Source: Euonymus europaeus
Lineage: Eukaryota > Streptophyta > Magnoliopsida > Celastrales > Celastraceae
Assembly: GCA_963580455.1 (NCBI GenBank)
Contig: OY756963.1
Coordinates: 14,403,555-14,467,554, forward strand
DNA length: 64,000 nt
Direction: 5' to 3'
Part shown: positions 37,088 through 47,211 of the stretch, one piece after another
How positions within the stretch are numbered: the first letter of the stretch is position 1
Layout of the letters: every line of letters starts with the position of its first letter
Notes under the pieces: model-generated
Seen by the model: the letters and a program-made list of their open reading frames with translations, nothing else
What the model was told of the DNA's origin: nothing
Database searches by the model: none
Program-made: the position numbers and the translations under genes

Positions 37088-38187
37088 ATGAGTACTCCAA
37101 CCACACCGGTGCCACAACCAAGTCAAGGGCAGGATAAGGCCAATTGGGACTCCGTCCAAGCAAAAAAATTTCTGAATCTGTGTGTCGAACAAGTGAAGGT
37201 GGGGAGGAGGCCCGGTACTCACTTTACTAAAGAAGGGTGGCAGAAAATTGTGTCCGAATTTGCTGAGCAAACTGGGAGGCGATATGATCAGCCACAACTG
37301 AAAAACAAGTGGGACAACCTAAAGAAGGAATACAAGTTGTTCAAGAAATTACGTCTTCATGACTCTGGCACTGGTTGGGACCATACCCGTAACACCATTC
37401 TAGCAGACAATGAATGGTGGGAGCGCAGAATTAAGGTCCTGTTATTTCTTTTTCACGTAGCTAGTCATATATGCTATATTAAAAAAATTTACTCCCGTAT
37501 ATTTTCTATAATTAATTTGTTAACTTCATTTATTATTGCACATTTTGCAGGAGGACAAAAAGGTTGCCAAGTTCAGAGTCCAAGGGCCTGAGCACCTCGA
37601 TCTGCTTGAGACACTTTTCCAAGGGCACTGTGCTACTGGAGAGTTCGCCTACATTCCAGGATCATCCAATCCAAATGAAGAGCCCACAAAGACAAGCTTA
37701 GGAGATAATGTTCATCAAATGATGATTGGCTCTGAGGACTCTAGCGATCCAGAATATAACATCGACAAGGACGATGAAAATGAAATCACCAGCTCTCCCA
37801 CTCCAGTAGTTTGACAGCGCAGGAGCAGACCAGGGACTCGCAGAAAGAAGAAGCGAAAATTAGCTGACTACCGTGAGGATGTCACCAAGTGTTTGGGCAA
37901 CCTTGTGTCCGCTGTGAGTAGCCGCACCAATGTCATGACTGCCCCTCCACCTTGTACCCATAATGATGCGAAGGTAGAGATTGCTGATTGTATGCATATC
38001 CTGGAGGAAATTCCGGAGACTGCAGAGATTGGTGATCTCCTAATGTTCGCCCTTAGGTTGTTTCAGAAGAAGGAGGAGCGTGAGTTCTTTACTGCCATGA
38101 TACGCAGGGATTGGCAGCTTGCATGGTTGAAGATGAAGTATGCAGACGCAATGGGTCCAGGTGCATCTGGCACCAAGTCAAGAGTCC
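37088..38187 (+). pseudogene. Harbinger ORF1: Myb/SANT-like DNA-binding protein
   Basis: Exon 1 starts at ATG 37088, or at 37058 in the same frame, and encodes a trihelix-type Myb/SANT-like domain: ANWDSVQAKKFLNLC, HFTKEGWQKIVSEF, QLKNKWDNLKKEYKLFKKL and WWERRIK. An intron 37436-37550 (GT...TTTTGCAG) joins in phase 0 to EDKKVAKFRVQGPEHLDLL. A TGA at 37812-37814 interrupts the frame; it is followed in phase by QRRSRPGTRRKKKRKL and a C-terminal part with LLMFALRLFQKKEEREFF. In PIF/Harbinger elements this protein binds the ends and helps bring the transposase to the nucleus. CGA to TGA at a CG site would explain the stop. The 3' end, near GTKSR, is probably a splice site. Confidence 0.78.
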
Positions 38188-38689
38188 GTACTCTTTGTTA
38201 TTTTATGCATTTGTTGAGTTTGAACTGCTACATGTTTCTGCTGAGTTTTACATTTGTTTCTATCATTTGAATGACTTTATGAGTACGAATTATTATAATG
38301 TGTTGCCATGTATGTTTATTAGACTGGATGTTTTTTTTAAGGAAGTGAACTATAATTAGTTTGCAAAATGTGCTGCCATGTTTGTTTATATTAGTGGGAT
38401 TTTTTTATTTTTCTTAAGGAAGTGCAGTGCAGTAGTCTCAAGTTCCATAATGTGCTACCATTTTATTTTTTATTTTAATAGTGAAGTTGTTTTTTAAGGA
38501 ATGCACTTTTGTGATCAGTGATGTCATATATGTGTTTATCAGGGAACTTTTTATTTAGAGGAATGGACAGCTTTGATGCCATTGTTATCATTTTCGATTT
38601 GTGGCATCATATGATGAATTTGCATTTTAAATTTGTTTATCATTTTCATGAACAGGAAATGCAACCCCCAAGTGGCCCAAGTGAATTTC

Positions 38690-39890
38690 TTCATATTGAT
38701 GAGATTGTGGCTATCGCTGTATGAGGTTATCGAGGATATTCCTCGTGCACCTAGTTCCACCACCCCTTATACGGGCGCAATGTACATGAGGGACCTCTTA
38801 CGTGGTAATAGAAGGCATTGTGTCTCTATGTTGAGGATGGACAGAAGGATTTTTAGGGAACTATGTTTTGACCTGAGCACAAAGTACGGGCTACTGTCAG
38901 GGGGGGAGGTTGGCTTCAATGAGATGGTCGGCATGTTTGTTTACACAGTTGGTCATTGAGTTGGTAATAGGGCAGTGCAAGATAGGTTCGGCCATTCCGC
39001 AGAAACAGTCAGCCGTCATTTTCATAATGTCTTGGAGAGTTTATGTCGGATGGCTGACGATATAGTTCGACCAAGGGATCCTACATTCTCGACAACACCT
39101 AGGCAGATTGAGGAAGATGAAAGATATTTTCCGTTTTTTAGGGATTGCATTGGGGCTATTGATGGGACTCATGTTCCAGCGGTAGTACCGATTGATGATA
39201 GGACTAGGTTTATCAGGAGAAAAGGGGTGACCAAGCAAAATGTCATGGCAACATGCGACTTTGACATGTTATTCAGATTCGTGTGTGGGGGTTGGGAAGG
39301 ATCTGCACATGACTCACGTATTTTTAGCACGGTTCTTGCAAATGTCCACTCTAACTTTCCGCACCCTCCCCCTGGTACGTAGAGATTAATATATGTCATT
39401 TTGATTTGAGGAAATTTGGATATTCACTAATCAAAATGTGTACTCTTTGTAACAGGAAAATATTACTTGGTCGATTCTGGATATCCTAATCAGACTGGAT
39501 TTTTATCGCCATATAGAGGACATAGATACCATCTGGAGGTATTTCGAAATGGTCTTGCGGTATCAACACCACGGGAGGCTTTTAATCATGCCCACTCTCC
39601 TCTCCGATCAGTGATTGAGCGGGCTTTCGGTCTATTAAAAAATAGATGGCACATCCTATCCAAAATGCCCTCATACGATTTTCGTGCTCAAGTGAGGATA
39701 GTGGTAGCCTGTGTTGCTCTGCATAATTTTATTAGGTTACGCATGATGGATAGCAGTGATTTTATTGAGCATGATAATGATCGGCTAGATATTGATATGT
39801 CGAGTATGGAAGGCAGCAGTGGACATGGAGCAAGTACTTCAGAATACCATCCAGATACTTTTGAGGACTTACATAATGGCGGCCACACGC
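38690..39890 (+). pseudogene. Harbinger ORF2: DDE transposase (DDE_4 type)
   Basis: The frame has an N-terminal helix-rich part (MDRRIFRELCFDLSTKYGLL), then TVGH and TGA at 38957-38959, then in the same phase VGNRAVQDRFGHSAETVSRH. The family has G at the stop. Catalytic residues are D in IGAIDGTHV (near 39160), D in GSAHDSRIF (near 39310) and E in SVIERAFGLLKNRW (near 39620). An intron 39375-39455 (GTACGT...TAACAG) is in phase. The tail should end AATRDMIAAELFHQY, but that sequence (39880-39920) lies in another frame, so a small indel sits near 39875. Each lesion is a single event. The product would cut and join the element ends. Confidence 0.88.
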
Positions 39891-40241
39891 GATATGATTG
39901 CTGCAGAGTTGTTTCATCAGTATTAGTTTGTTGTATGTATTTTTTAAATGTATTTGTGATGAATGGATTAAATGTATTTATAATTGTGTTACTTTTATTA
40001 ATTTTCAGGTACTTATTAAAATATGTAATAAATTAAAGTTAATTTAGTTGATATTTAAGTTAAGATTGCAAATTACAACAAAAAAACTAAACAGCATTAA
40101 AACTCAACTCACCGCAGTTTAAAAGTGAGGTGTCAAACGCCTAACTGCGTTCAAACTCACCTCACAGCACCACAGTTTTATATCTCACAGCAGCTCACAG
40201 CATCACACAGCACCACATAGCACTACCGAACAGGCACATTA

Positions 40242-40345
40242 TGTCATAGCTTTTGCGGCAGTCTTAGTTGTCGCCGCATAATACGTCACAAGTTGCGGCA
40301 AACATAAAAATGTCACCATAATAGGCCCAAATAAAAAAGGCCCGC
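40242..40345 (+). repeat. CACTA left terminal region, second part
   Basis: Subterminal repeats TTTGCGGCAGTC, TTGTCGCCGCATAA and GTTGCGGCAA follow the Harbinger element. They match motifs in the right end at 46870-47200. Confidence 0.78.
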
Positions 40346-40967
40346 AAAATAAAAGAAATTCATCAGTACTAGAAATCGCCCAAATTTCCTCCAAAATTAT
40401 AATTTTCTCTAAAATTTGGATCGAGGGTTGCAGAAGAACTTCCAGACAGAGGATTTCCTAATCTATTTGTCGATTAGGTCACTACACCGGATCGGAGAGA
40501 GGCGCTGCACCGGATCGAAGGGCCGACGACCTTCCTGACAAAGTGAGACGACTTCTAGGTAAGTTATCTGATACTTTCAGTCTTTCACTGCTAGTTTTAT
40601 TTAGAATGTTAGTTCTGTTGGTTTGATTGCATGCTGGTTATTGTCTTATTGGCAAGTTTTGCATGTTCCACCTGACACTTGGAGGTTCGAAAATCAATTC
40701 TTGTTTGCTCAATGAATTCTGAAAACAGTTGGCCTTTCAGATCAAAATTAATTTTGAATTGGTATTGAGAATCTTGATTTATTGCATATTGGAAAAAAGA
40801 GTCCAGTGTCATATTTTGTTCGTGGAATGCTTTTGTTATTTATCAAATCACACTTGCCTTTTAGTTTATTTTTGCCTTTAATTTTGTATCTCACAGTTCC
40901 GTGCAATCACAAGCTATGCTAGATCTACCTCTATTGCAAAATTTCCATCCATATTGTACCTGTTAGT
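40346..40967. other. CACTA 5' leader
   Basis: No coding sequence is recognised. The segment resembles a 5' untranslated exon followed by an intron start, with GACGACTTCTAGGTAAGTTA near 40547-40566 as a good splice donor. Confidence 0.4.
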
Positions 40968-42581
40968 GTTTGAACCAATGTTTTTAATACCGTGTGGGTC
41001 ATCGAACCGGTGTGATGACCGGTTCAAGGTTCAACCGGTCGGCAAGGGTAAAATGGGTATTTCACAATTTCTACCAATTCTAAACCTATTTTGAGATGCT
41101 TTGAATAATTTTAAACCTGTTTTAAACAATTTAGAGTTGTCTTGACACTTCATAAATAATAAAATACAAAATATCTCATGTTTACTCTAAGAACACAAAC
41201 TAAAAGATGAAAATATAAAATTACAAGTCCAAAACATAATCAAAATTCATTCCATAAACATAATTCAACTAAGATATGTCACGCACTTCGGCATGCATCT
41301 CTTGCCTCATTCTTCTAGTCACTAAATGATCTCCATCATCATCTTCTTCTTCCTCACTGTCATCATCAATTAAATCCAACTCATTTTCAATAAAATCATC
41401 CACCTCTCTTTCAACATTAGACCCACCTTTGAAGAACACAAAACCATATAGTGTTAATGATTTAATGTAAAAATGCAAAATCAAAATACAAACACATAAT
41501 GACAACGAAGAAAAATCACCTTTGTAATTGTTTTGACAATGTAAACATGTCAAACTCTTCTTCCCATTTGCATCAACTATTTCTTTACAATGAGCCCATG
41601 CGGGATCACTTTTCCCTCTCACCGAAGAAGATATAGAAGGGGAAGTGAAACTTGATTGTTGGCCGGAAGATGACATCTACAATGGAAAACAATTACAATT
41701 TATTAAAATTCAGAAATTTAATCCAATTTGATTTTAGTCTATCACACATTTCATACTTTATAATAGTATATCACATTCACAGTTTAACAAATTCACAAAT
41801 CAATCATATTAGCTCACAAATTCTCAAATTCACAAATCATAATAGCATTTTATTAGTTCACAAATGCTCACAAATTCTCAAATTCACAAATGCTCATCAA
41901 CACGGCAATCCAATTATCCAAGTTATGGCAATCATCAACAATGAAGTGAACATTGCTCCACGGCACAGCATACACAAATTGTATTATACTATTATTTCTA
42001 TAAAGTATAAATTATGATATTAATTAATTGATTGATTTTACATATTAAAATTTTAAGATTTTTACCTATATAAAACAAATTGTGTAGCACTGTTGCTAAC
42101 GTGTGCACTGTGCAAGTGTGCAGTTGTGCACTGCAAAAATGAAAAATCAGGCTACGAGCCTATGGCTACGAGAGCAGTGGGGACTGGGGACGACGACACT
42201 AAGAGAGCAGTGGGGACTACGGCGTACCTAGTTACCTTACTGTCAGAGTGGGGAAGACAGGCACTACACACGGCAGTGAGGACGACGGCGCCACGCAGCA
42301 GTCCAGCTCCTCCACGCTCCAGCAGCAGTCCAGCTCCAGCCTCCAACTTCGAACACTGCGATTCAGATTTTGATGAAAGTCAAGGAATTAGCCAATTAGG
42401 AACTCAAGGAAGAGATGCGGTGCGGAACCCAGGAGAAAAAAGAGGAGACTCAAAGCGGAGATTTTCAGATTTTGACCTAAACCGGACTCACCGGTTTAAG
42501 TGTGGCTGTCGGACCGGACAAGTCACTAGTCACCGGTTCGACCGGCCGGTCCGGTCCGGCTCCAAAAACATTGGTTTGAAC
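40968..42581 (-). mobile_element. hAT deletion derivative, 1598 bp, 8-bp TSD GTTTGAAC
   Basis: The element runs 40976-42573. Left end CAATGTTTTTAATACCG and the complement of the right end, CAATGTTTTTGGAGCCG, form imperfect terminal inverted repeats. GTTTGAAC is duplicated at 40968-40975 and 42574-42581; 8 bp is diagnostic of hAT. Both ends are rich in ACCGGTT-type subterminal repeats. Only fragments of the transposase gene remain. Confidence 0.88.
41269..41676 (-). pseudogene. hAT transposase remnant: BED zinc finger joined to an acidic tail
   Basis: From ATG 41676 the minus strand encodes a serine-rich N terminus and the start of a BED-type zinc finger: SDPAWAHCKEIVDANGKK then LTCLHCQNNYKGD. 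The rest of the finger and the catalytic core are absent. After a short intron-like AT-rich stretch the frame ends with DFIENELDLIDDDSEEEEDD, a tail typical of the C terminus of plant hAT transposases. Internal deletion of the catalytic part is the likely cause. The first half could still be a small DNA-binding fragment. Confidence 0.68.
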
Positions 42582-42601
42582 TAAGATAGAAAGTTATGAT
42601 G

Positions 42602-43441
42602 TGATGACCACAAATAGTCACTAACAGGCAACAGAACAGAAAAAACTGGAATGTACTTGATCAAAATGGGGGAACAGATAATTAACTAGTACTGTCTCTT
42701 TCAGAGAAGAGTTTCAGTTCCAGATATCAACAAAAACTAAGCTCCCTCAGAACAGCACAAAACAAAACAACTGGGCCTCCTAGACAGTGCCCAACAAGGA
42801 CACAAACAAAACAGCTTACACAAAGGACAACCCGACAATAAATAAAACAACAGGCCCATAACATTATAACTTCTCATATGCTCCTGCATCAACCTCTCCG
42901 GGTAGGTGGAGGCGACACTGATTCTGGACGAAAGCATTGACAAACTCAGCATAGACATCTGGATCAATATTCTTCAGTTCCTCCTCTGCAATCCAGGTGC
43001 TTTCTTTGGCAGACTTACCCAGCCACTTGACTAAAAATTTTCGATATTGAACCCCTCTTCGTGATACAAAATCTTTGACATCCAAAACTTCCTCTATCAA
43101 ATCAACGCGAGTTTTGGGCAGATGCTTCGATACCACTTGATGACCACAAACAGTCACTAACAGGCAACGGAACAGAAAAAACTGGAATGTACTTGATCAA
43201 AATGGGGGAACAGATAATTAACTATTACTGTCTCTTTCAGAGAAGAGTTTCAGTTCCAGATATCAACAAAAACTAAGCTCCCTCAACCCTACCACGAACA
43301 GCACAAAACAAAACAACTGGGCCTCCTAGATCGACAGAGCCCAACAAGGACACAAACAGAACAGCTTACACAAAGGACAACGCGACAATAAATAAAACAA
43401 CAGGCCCACAACATTATAACTTCTCATATGCTCCTGCATCA
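42602..43441 (-). mobile_element. TRIM-like LTR retrotransposon carrying only a chromodomain, 840 bp
   Basis: Direct repeats 42602-42891 (290 bp) and 43138-43441 (304 bp) start TGATGACCACAAA and end CTCCTGCATCA. The internal region is 246 bp. On the minus strand TGGTATCGAAGC lies two bases inside the right LTR, a tRNA-Met-type primer site. The purine-rich complement of CCTCTCCGGGTAGGTGGAGG lies next to the left LTR. Flanks are TGATG and TGATA (4 of 5 match). Confidence 0.8.
42864..43136 (-). CDS. Chromodomain fragment inside the TRIM-like element
   Basis: The minus-strand frame passes from the 5' LTR through the primer site and encodes KTRVDLIEEVLDVKDF, RKFLVKWLGKSAKESTW and IAEEELKNIDPDVYAEF, then runs into the 3' LTR and stops at 42864. 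The KW...STW spacing is that of a chromodomain, with a C-terminal extension like the end of chromovirus pol. Gag, protease, RT and integrase are absent. No ATG precedes the domain within the internal region, so translation is doubtful. The fragment probably survived a large internal deletion of a chromovirus. Confidence 0.68.
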   Translation of the reverse strand: MVSKHLPKTRVDLIEEVLDVKDFVSRRGVQYRKFLVKWLGKSAKESTWIAEEELKNIDPDVYAEFVNAFVQNQCRLHLPGEVDAGAYEKL

Positions 43442-43639
43442 TGATATTAAGTCTTTCAAAGAGTCATTAGAATGGATTGATGATCTTTTTCATGTAAACA
43501 AACATGTTTTCTGTGTTTGTATATATACATATGTAATCTTTATTATTGACACTATTTTTCTCTCTTGAAATTGAATTTGTAGGTAATACTAGGTCTCAAA
43601 AGATGACATTATAATAGACATGGTCCATATAGCCCTGTT

Positions 43640-44339
43640 CAAACATGTTAGCTCCTTAGTTAATTAAAGGGTCATTATATTTGAAAGATGTCAAGTTCCC
43701 TGATGGTTATGCATCTAATATCTCTCGATGTGTAAATGTTAAAGAAGGTAAATGCATTGGCTTGAAGAGTCATGATTGTCATGTGCTTTTCCAGCAAATT
43801 TTACCACTCGCTCTAAGAGGTCTTTTACCAAAGGATGTTTGCACCCCATTGATTGAGTTAAGTGCTGAGTTTGGAGAACTGTGCTCAAAAGTCCTAGAGA
43901 TAAATAAGTTGGACAACTTCATGAATGAGTTATGAAAAATTTATGCAAGTTAGAGAAAGTATTTACTCCTGCATTTTTTGATGTCATGGTTCACTTACCT
44001 GTTCATTTAGCGAATGAGGCGAAACTTGCTGGACCAGTGCAACATAGATGAATTTACCCAATTGAGAGGTATTTATTTATGTAGTGATTGTCTTTGATGT
44101 GAAGTTGTTTCTTTAATTTGATAAACAACTTGCATTTATTTGTTAGATACTTGTGTACACTAAAAGGATATGTCAGTAATAAGGCTCATCCTGAAGGATC
44201 CATTGCTGAGGGATACCTAGCTGAAGAATGCATGACATTTTGTTCGAGATATCTACGTCATATTGGAACAAGCCAATTCAAAAGGCACTTTATCTGTAAT
44301 CTCACATCTTGGAAAGCCTCTGGGAGTTGGAAAATATGA
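43640..44339 (+). pseudogene. CACTA TNP2-type transposase, C-terminal fragment
   Basis: After a stop near 43660 the frame 43681-43935 encodes MKDVKFPDGYASNISRCVNV, GLKSHDCHVLFQQILPLALRG and LCSKVLEINKL, the region after the catalytic domain in TNP2 transposases. The next frames continue DVMVHLPVHLANEAKLAGPV and YLCTLKGYVSNKAHPEGSIAEGYLA (to about 44230), a block typical of the C-terminal domain found with TNP2. The catalytic N-terminal two thirds are missing. A likely intron sits between about 44060 and 44145. Confidence 0.82.
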
Positions 44340-44439
44340 TCAAACCACAGTCGATGTTATGTAATTTAACCATTATTATATTTGCAGTTGTTTAATTTCA
44401 GATCTTAATAGTTTATCCTTATCATTTGGTTTTTTAGTA

Positions 44440-46135
44440 GGGACTGCAAACCCAAGAAGGAAACGAGGAAAGTCGAGAGGAAAAGGGTTGGCAAAAATGA
44501 TCATTGCAAATAACAACCAAAAGATAAGGGTTGAAGTACCAGAGGCTGTAGATGTCCTCGTTGGTGAGCATGCTGCAAAATTTTCTTTTGAATTAAGTTT
44601 TCTTGTCCGTCATTGTGCACCACTTGATGTGGAAAAGTGGTCGAAGATAGAGGATGGCCCAAAGAATACTATCTACAAGCGTCTACAAGTTTGGTTTTAT
44701 GATTCTGCAAGATAATCTTCTTTTATTGGAAAATAAGTCAAATTTTTTTATTGAGCGTAGAAGTTTAAAGTCCAGTAGATCCATTACATAGAAAGAAAAC
44801 ACAGATAAGCAGTTATAGTGGCTTCCTTCACTTCCACCTCAACCAGTCTTGTCAAACTTGTGGGTTATGCTCTTCTTTTGCTTTAGTCACACAAATCATG
44901 TCGCCCTCACATAACCACACTCTTTCAACAATTCCTTTGATTTAATTTTGCAGATTTCATCCCTAGAGTAATACTCAGCCTTGGCATTGATTCTTGTTGT
45001 TTTTAATCATTTTTTTCAACTATTGCAATCCTAATGATTATGACTGGATAAATAAATTAAATATATTTTCATAGATTATATTTCTCCATGTGAATCATAA
45101 TATTTGAAATGAGCATATTATCACCAACCACTACTGATTATATTTGGTACAATAATTTGAGGCACTCAGTAGAGCATAGTGAAGATGCCTCTTATCATTA
45201 CATTGGCTTTATTAAGTGAGATTATAAATTTGTTTATGTTAGGACAAGTTTGAGTTCGATAGTAACAATCCAAAAGTTAAAGAATCTGTCTTCAAGCATG
45301 GAAATAAGTTGTATAGGGAGTGGCGCCATGATCTACATCGTGACTACTATCTAACCCATAACACAGATGTGATGCGGCTTAAAAATCCACCTCCAGATGT
45401 TAGTTTGTCTTCTTGGGCTTATTTAGTGACTCATTTTAGCAGTGACATAGTTAAGGTAAGTTAAAAAGATGTATGTCTCATTTATATCTTATGTGATACA
45501 CACTTTAACATTTACTATGTGATGCCTTGTGATTTTGTCTAAAACATCATGCAAGAAACTCTCTGAGAGGAACAAAAAGAATCGAGAAAAAGAAGGTGTT
45601 ACTCAAGTAACAAGTCGAAAATCATTTCAAAGCATAAGTTATGCTGCGGTGAGTTGTAATTTTGATTATCCTTTCACAAATTACAAGTAAGCATTGAGTT
45701 ATAAAGTCTAAGCCTCTATCATAAATGTGTTTGACAGATGGATCCTGACACGGGTGAAAGGCCTAATGAAATGGAATTGTGGAGGATGACTCACCAGCGG
45801 CCCAATGGTACATGGGCTGACGAGAAATCCCATGTATGATATTTTACTGAATAATGTGCCAATTTGTTGTTGATTTTTAATTTTTTATAATTGTTTCAAT
45901 CATCTTCATATGCATTAATTGGTAGGAGGAAATGATGAATCTTCTAAGCCATCCACAAGCCTCACAATCAGGTGAAGACTTGGTGAATCTAACTCCAAAA
46001 GAAGTTTTTGTACGAGTCATTGGTGAAAGATCAGGTCATGCGAGGGGACTTGGATGTGCTCCTAGGGGTGCTACAACTAGAAAGAACCATTCCCAAGAGC
46101 AAATTGAACAAATGTTGAAAGAACGTATGTAATGA
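44440..46135 (+). CDS. CACTA TNPA-like (Ptta/En-Spm family) protein, multi-exon
   Basis: Exon-like segments on the plus strand are: 44440-44692 (RRKRGKSRGKGL, then VEVPEAVDVLVGEHAAKF and YKRLQ) with a likely donor after CTACAAG; 45241-45450 (DKFEFDSNNPKVKESVFKHG, YREWRHDLHRDYYL, SSWAYLVTHF); 45556-45651 (KLSERNKKNREKEGVTQ, SRKSF); 45738-45832 (MDPDTGERPNEMELWRMTHQ); and 45928-46135 (EVFVRVIGERSGHARGLG). The order matches plant proteins of the Transposase_24 type, which bind CACTA subterminal repeats. Introns begin GT and end AG at each join I checked. A coiled-coil part continues to about 46310 in a shifted frame after a TAA at 46130. It may be nearly intact. Confidence 0.75.
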
Positions 46136-46839
46136 ATTTGCACAACGAGTTACAAACTTGGAAGAGACTTTTGATGTCCATGTTCAAACTGCAGTGGAGA
46201 TGGCAGAGACTCATGTTGAAAAACGTTTTGAAGATCGTGTTGCTGCGGTAATCCAAGCAGCTATAGAAAAGTTTATGGGTGATCAACAACAATCACGAGG
46301 AAGTACTTTTGGTGTAAGTAACATAAATGTCCTTACAATATTGTAATTAATATAAGAACTTAGATTTGTGCATATATGTGCTATCTTTGATGTTATTGTG
46401 CTTTTGAAATACTAAAGAGGTTCATGGTAAATTATCTTTTTTGGATGTTTTTCATTTCTTTTCTCTACTATTTTTTTTTGGGTAACATCTGATGCTTTTC
46501 ATTTATTTTCTCTTATGTTTTTTTCTAATGTAGGTGGGAAAAGTGTTGAATGTGCTATGCAGAAAATGCGCAAAAAAAAAATGAAGTTGTCTTGGTGCGA
46601 AGATCATTGTCATAAGGTCATCTTTGACAGAAGCAGTTTCACAAGAATAATTTTGAACTTCTTGTAGTGTTTTGGTACTAGTTTTTATACATGGAAGAAG
46701 CTACCTTTGGTTACTATATATAATCTCTATATTCATTAGTTTCTCTTGCTTATTGGAAGACTATTTTGCACAGCTCTTTAAATTGAATAACCGGTGCCTC
46801 TTTGGTTGAGGTTGTTAGTTTTACATGTTATATTGGCAA

Positions 46840-47208
46840 AGAATACAAGCGAGCTTTCAGGGGAAAAAAATGAGAGTCGCCACCAAAAAGTATGCAATTT
46901 TCTGTGGCGACACAATATCGCCACTTCATTTAGTATTTTGTGGTGACATAATCCGCCACAAAAGAGTAAATAAGAGGCGACACTATTGTTGCCGCAAAAA
47001 GAAGAAAATTAAGTGGCGAGAATGGTCTCCACAATAGGATATATTTTCGGTGGCGACACAATTTGTCGCCGCAAAAACCTTTTGCGACACGTTCTTTAGC
47101 GGCAACCAACGGTGATACATATTTGTCGCTGCTAAATGCTAAAGCGGCGATAACTAATAGTTTTTGCGGCGACAATGGTCTCCACAAAAGGGGCAATCTG
47201 TTGTAGTG
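46840..47208 (+). repeat. CACTA right terminal region with subterminal repeats
   Basis: At least ten copies of GTGGCGACA, TTTGCGGCGAC or their complements occur in both orientations, then the terminal inverted repeat. These are the expected binding sites for a TNPA-like protein. Short ORFs here are translations of the repeats. Confidence 0.85.
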
Positions 47209-47211
47209 TCT

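Larger units (their letters stand above)
35371..40238 (+). mobile_element. PIF/Harbinger DNA transposon, 4868 bp, inside the CACTA end
   Basis: Terminal inverted repeats TGCGCCTGTTTGG (left) and the complement of CCGAACAGGCACA (right) match at 11 of 13 bases. Flanking trinucleotides are TAA on the left and TTA on the right, close to the TWA target of this superfamily but not identical. The two genes expected of an autonomous PIF/Harbinger element are both present on the plus strand: a Myb/SANT-like protein and a DDE transposase. Each is broken by single lesions. Subterminal stretches rich in AACGC/GCGTT occur at both ends. Confidence 0.88.
35279..47211 (+). mobile_element. CACTA (En/Spm) DNA transposon, non-autonomous, TSD TCT, carrying three further insertions
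   Basis: The element starts CACTACACCAATGTCG at 35282 and ends CTGTTGTAGTG at 47208, whose complement is CACTACAACAG. TCT flanks both ends (35279-35281, 47209-47211), the 3-bp duplication typical of CACTA. Both ends carry subterminal repeats built on GTCGCCGCAAA or its complement. Internal genes on the plus strand are a truncated TNP2 transposase and a TNPA-like protein. Subtracting the Harbinger, hAT and TRIM-like insertions leaves about 4.6 kb. Confidence 0.92.

Noticed and set aside
35371..40238. Harbinger element as the source of the MITE at 60012
   Set aside because: The terminal sequences differ (TGCGCCTGTT versus GAGCATCTCCAA), though both use TWA-type targets.
46825..47196. ORFs in the CACTA right end
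   Set aside because: They are composed of subterminal repeats in both orientations.
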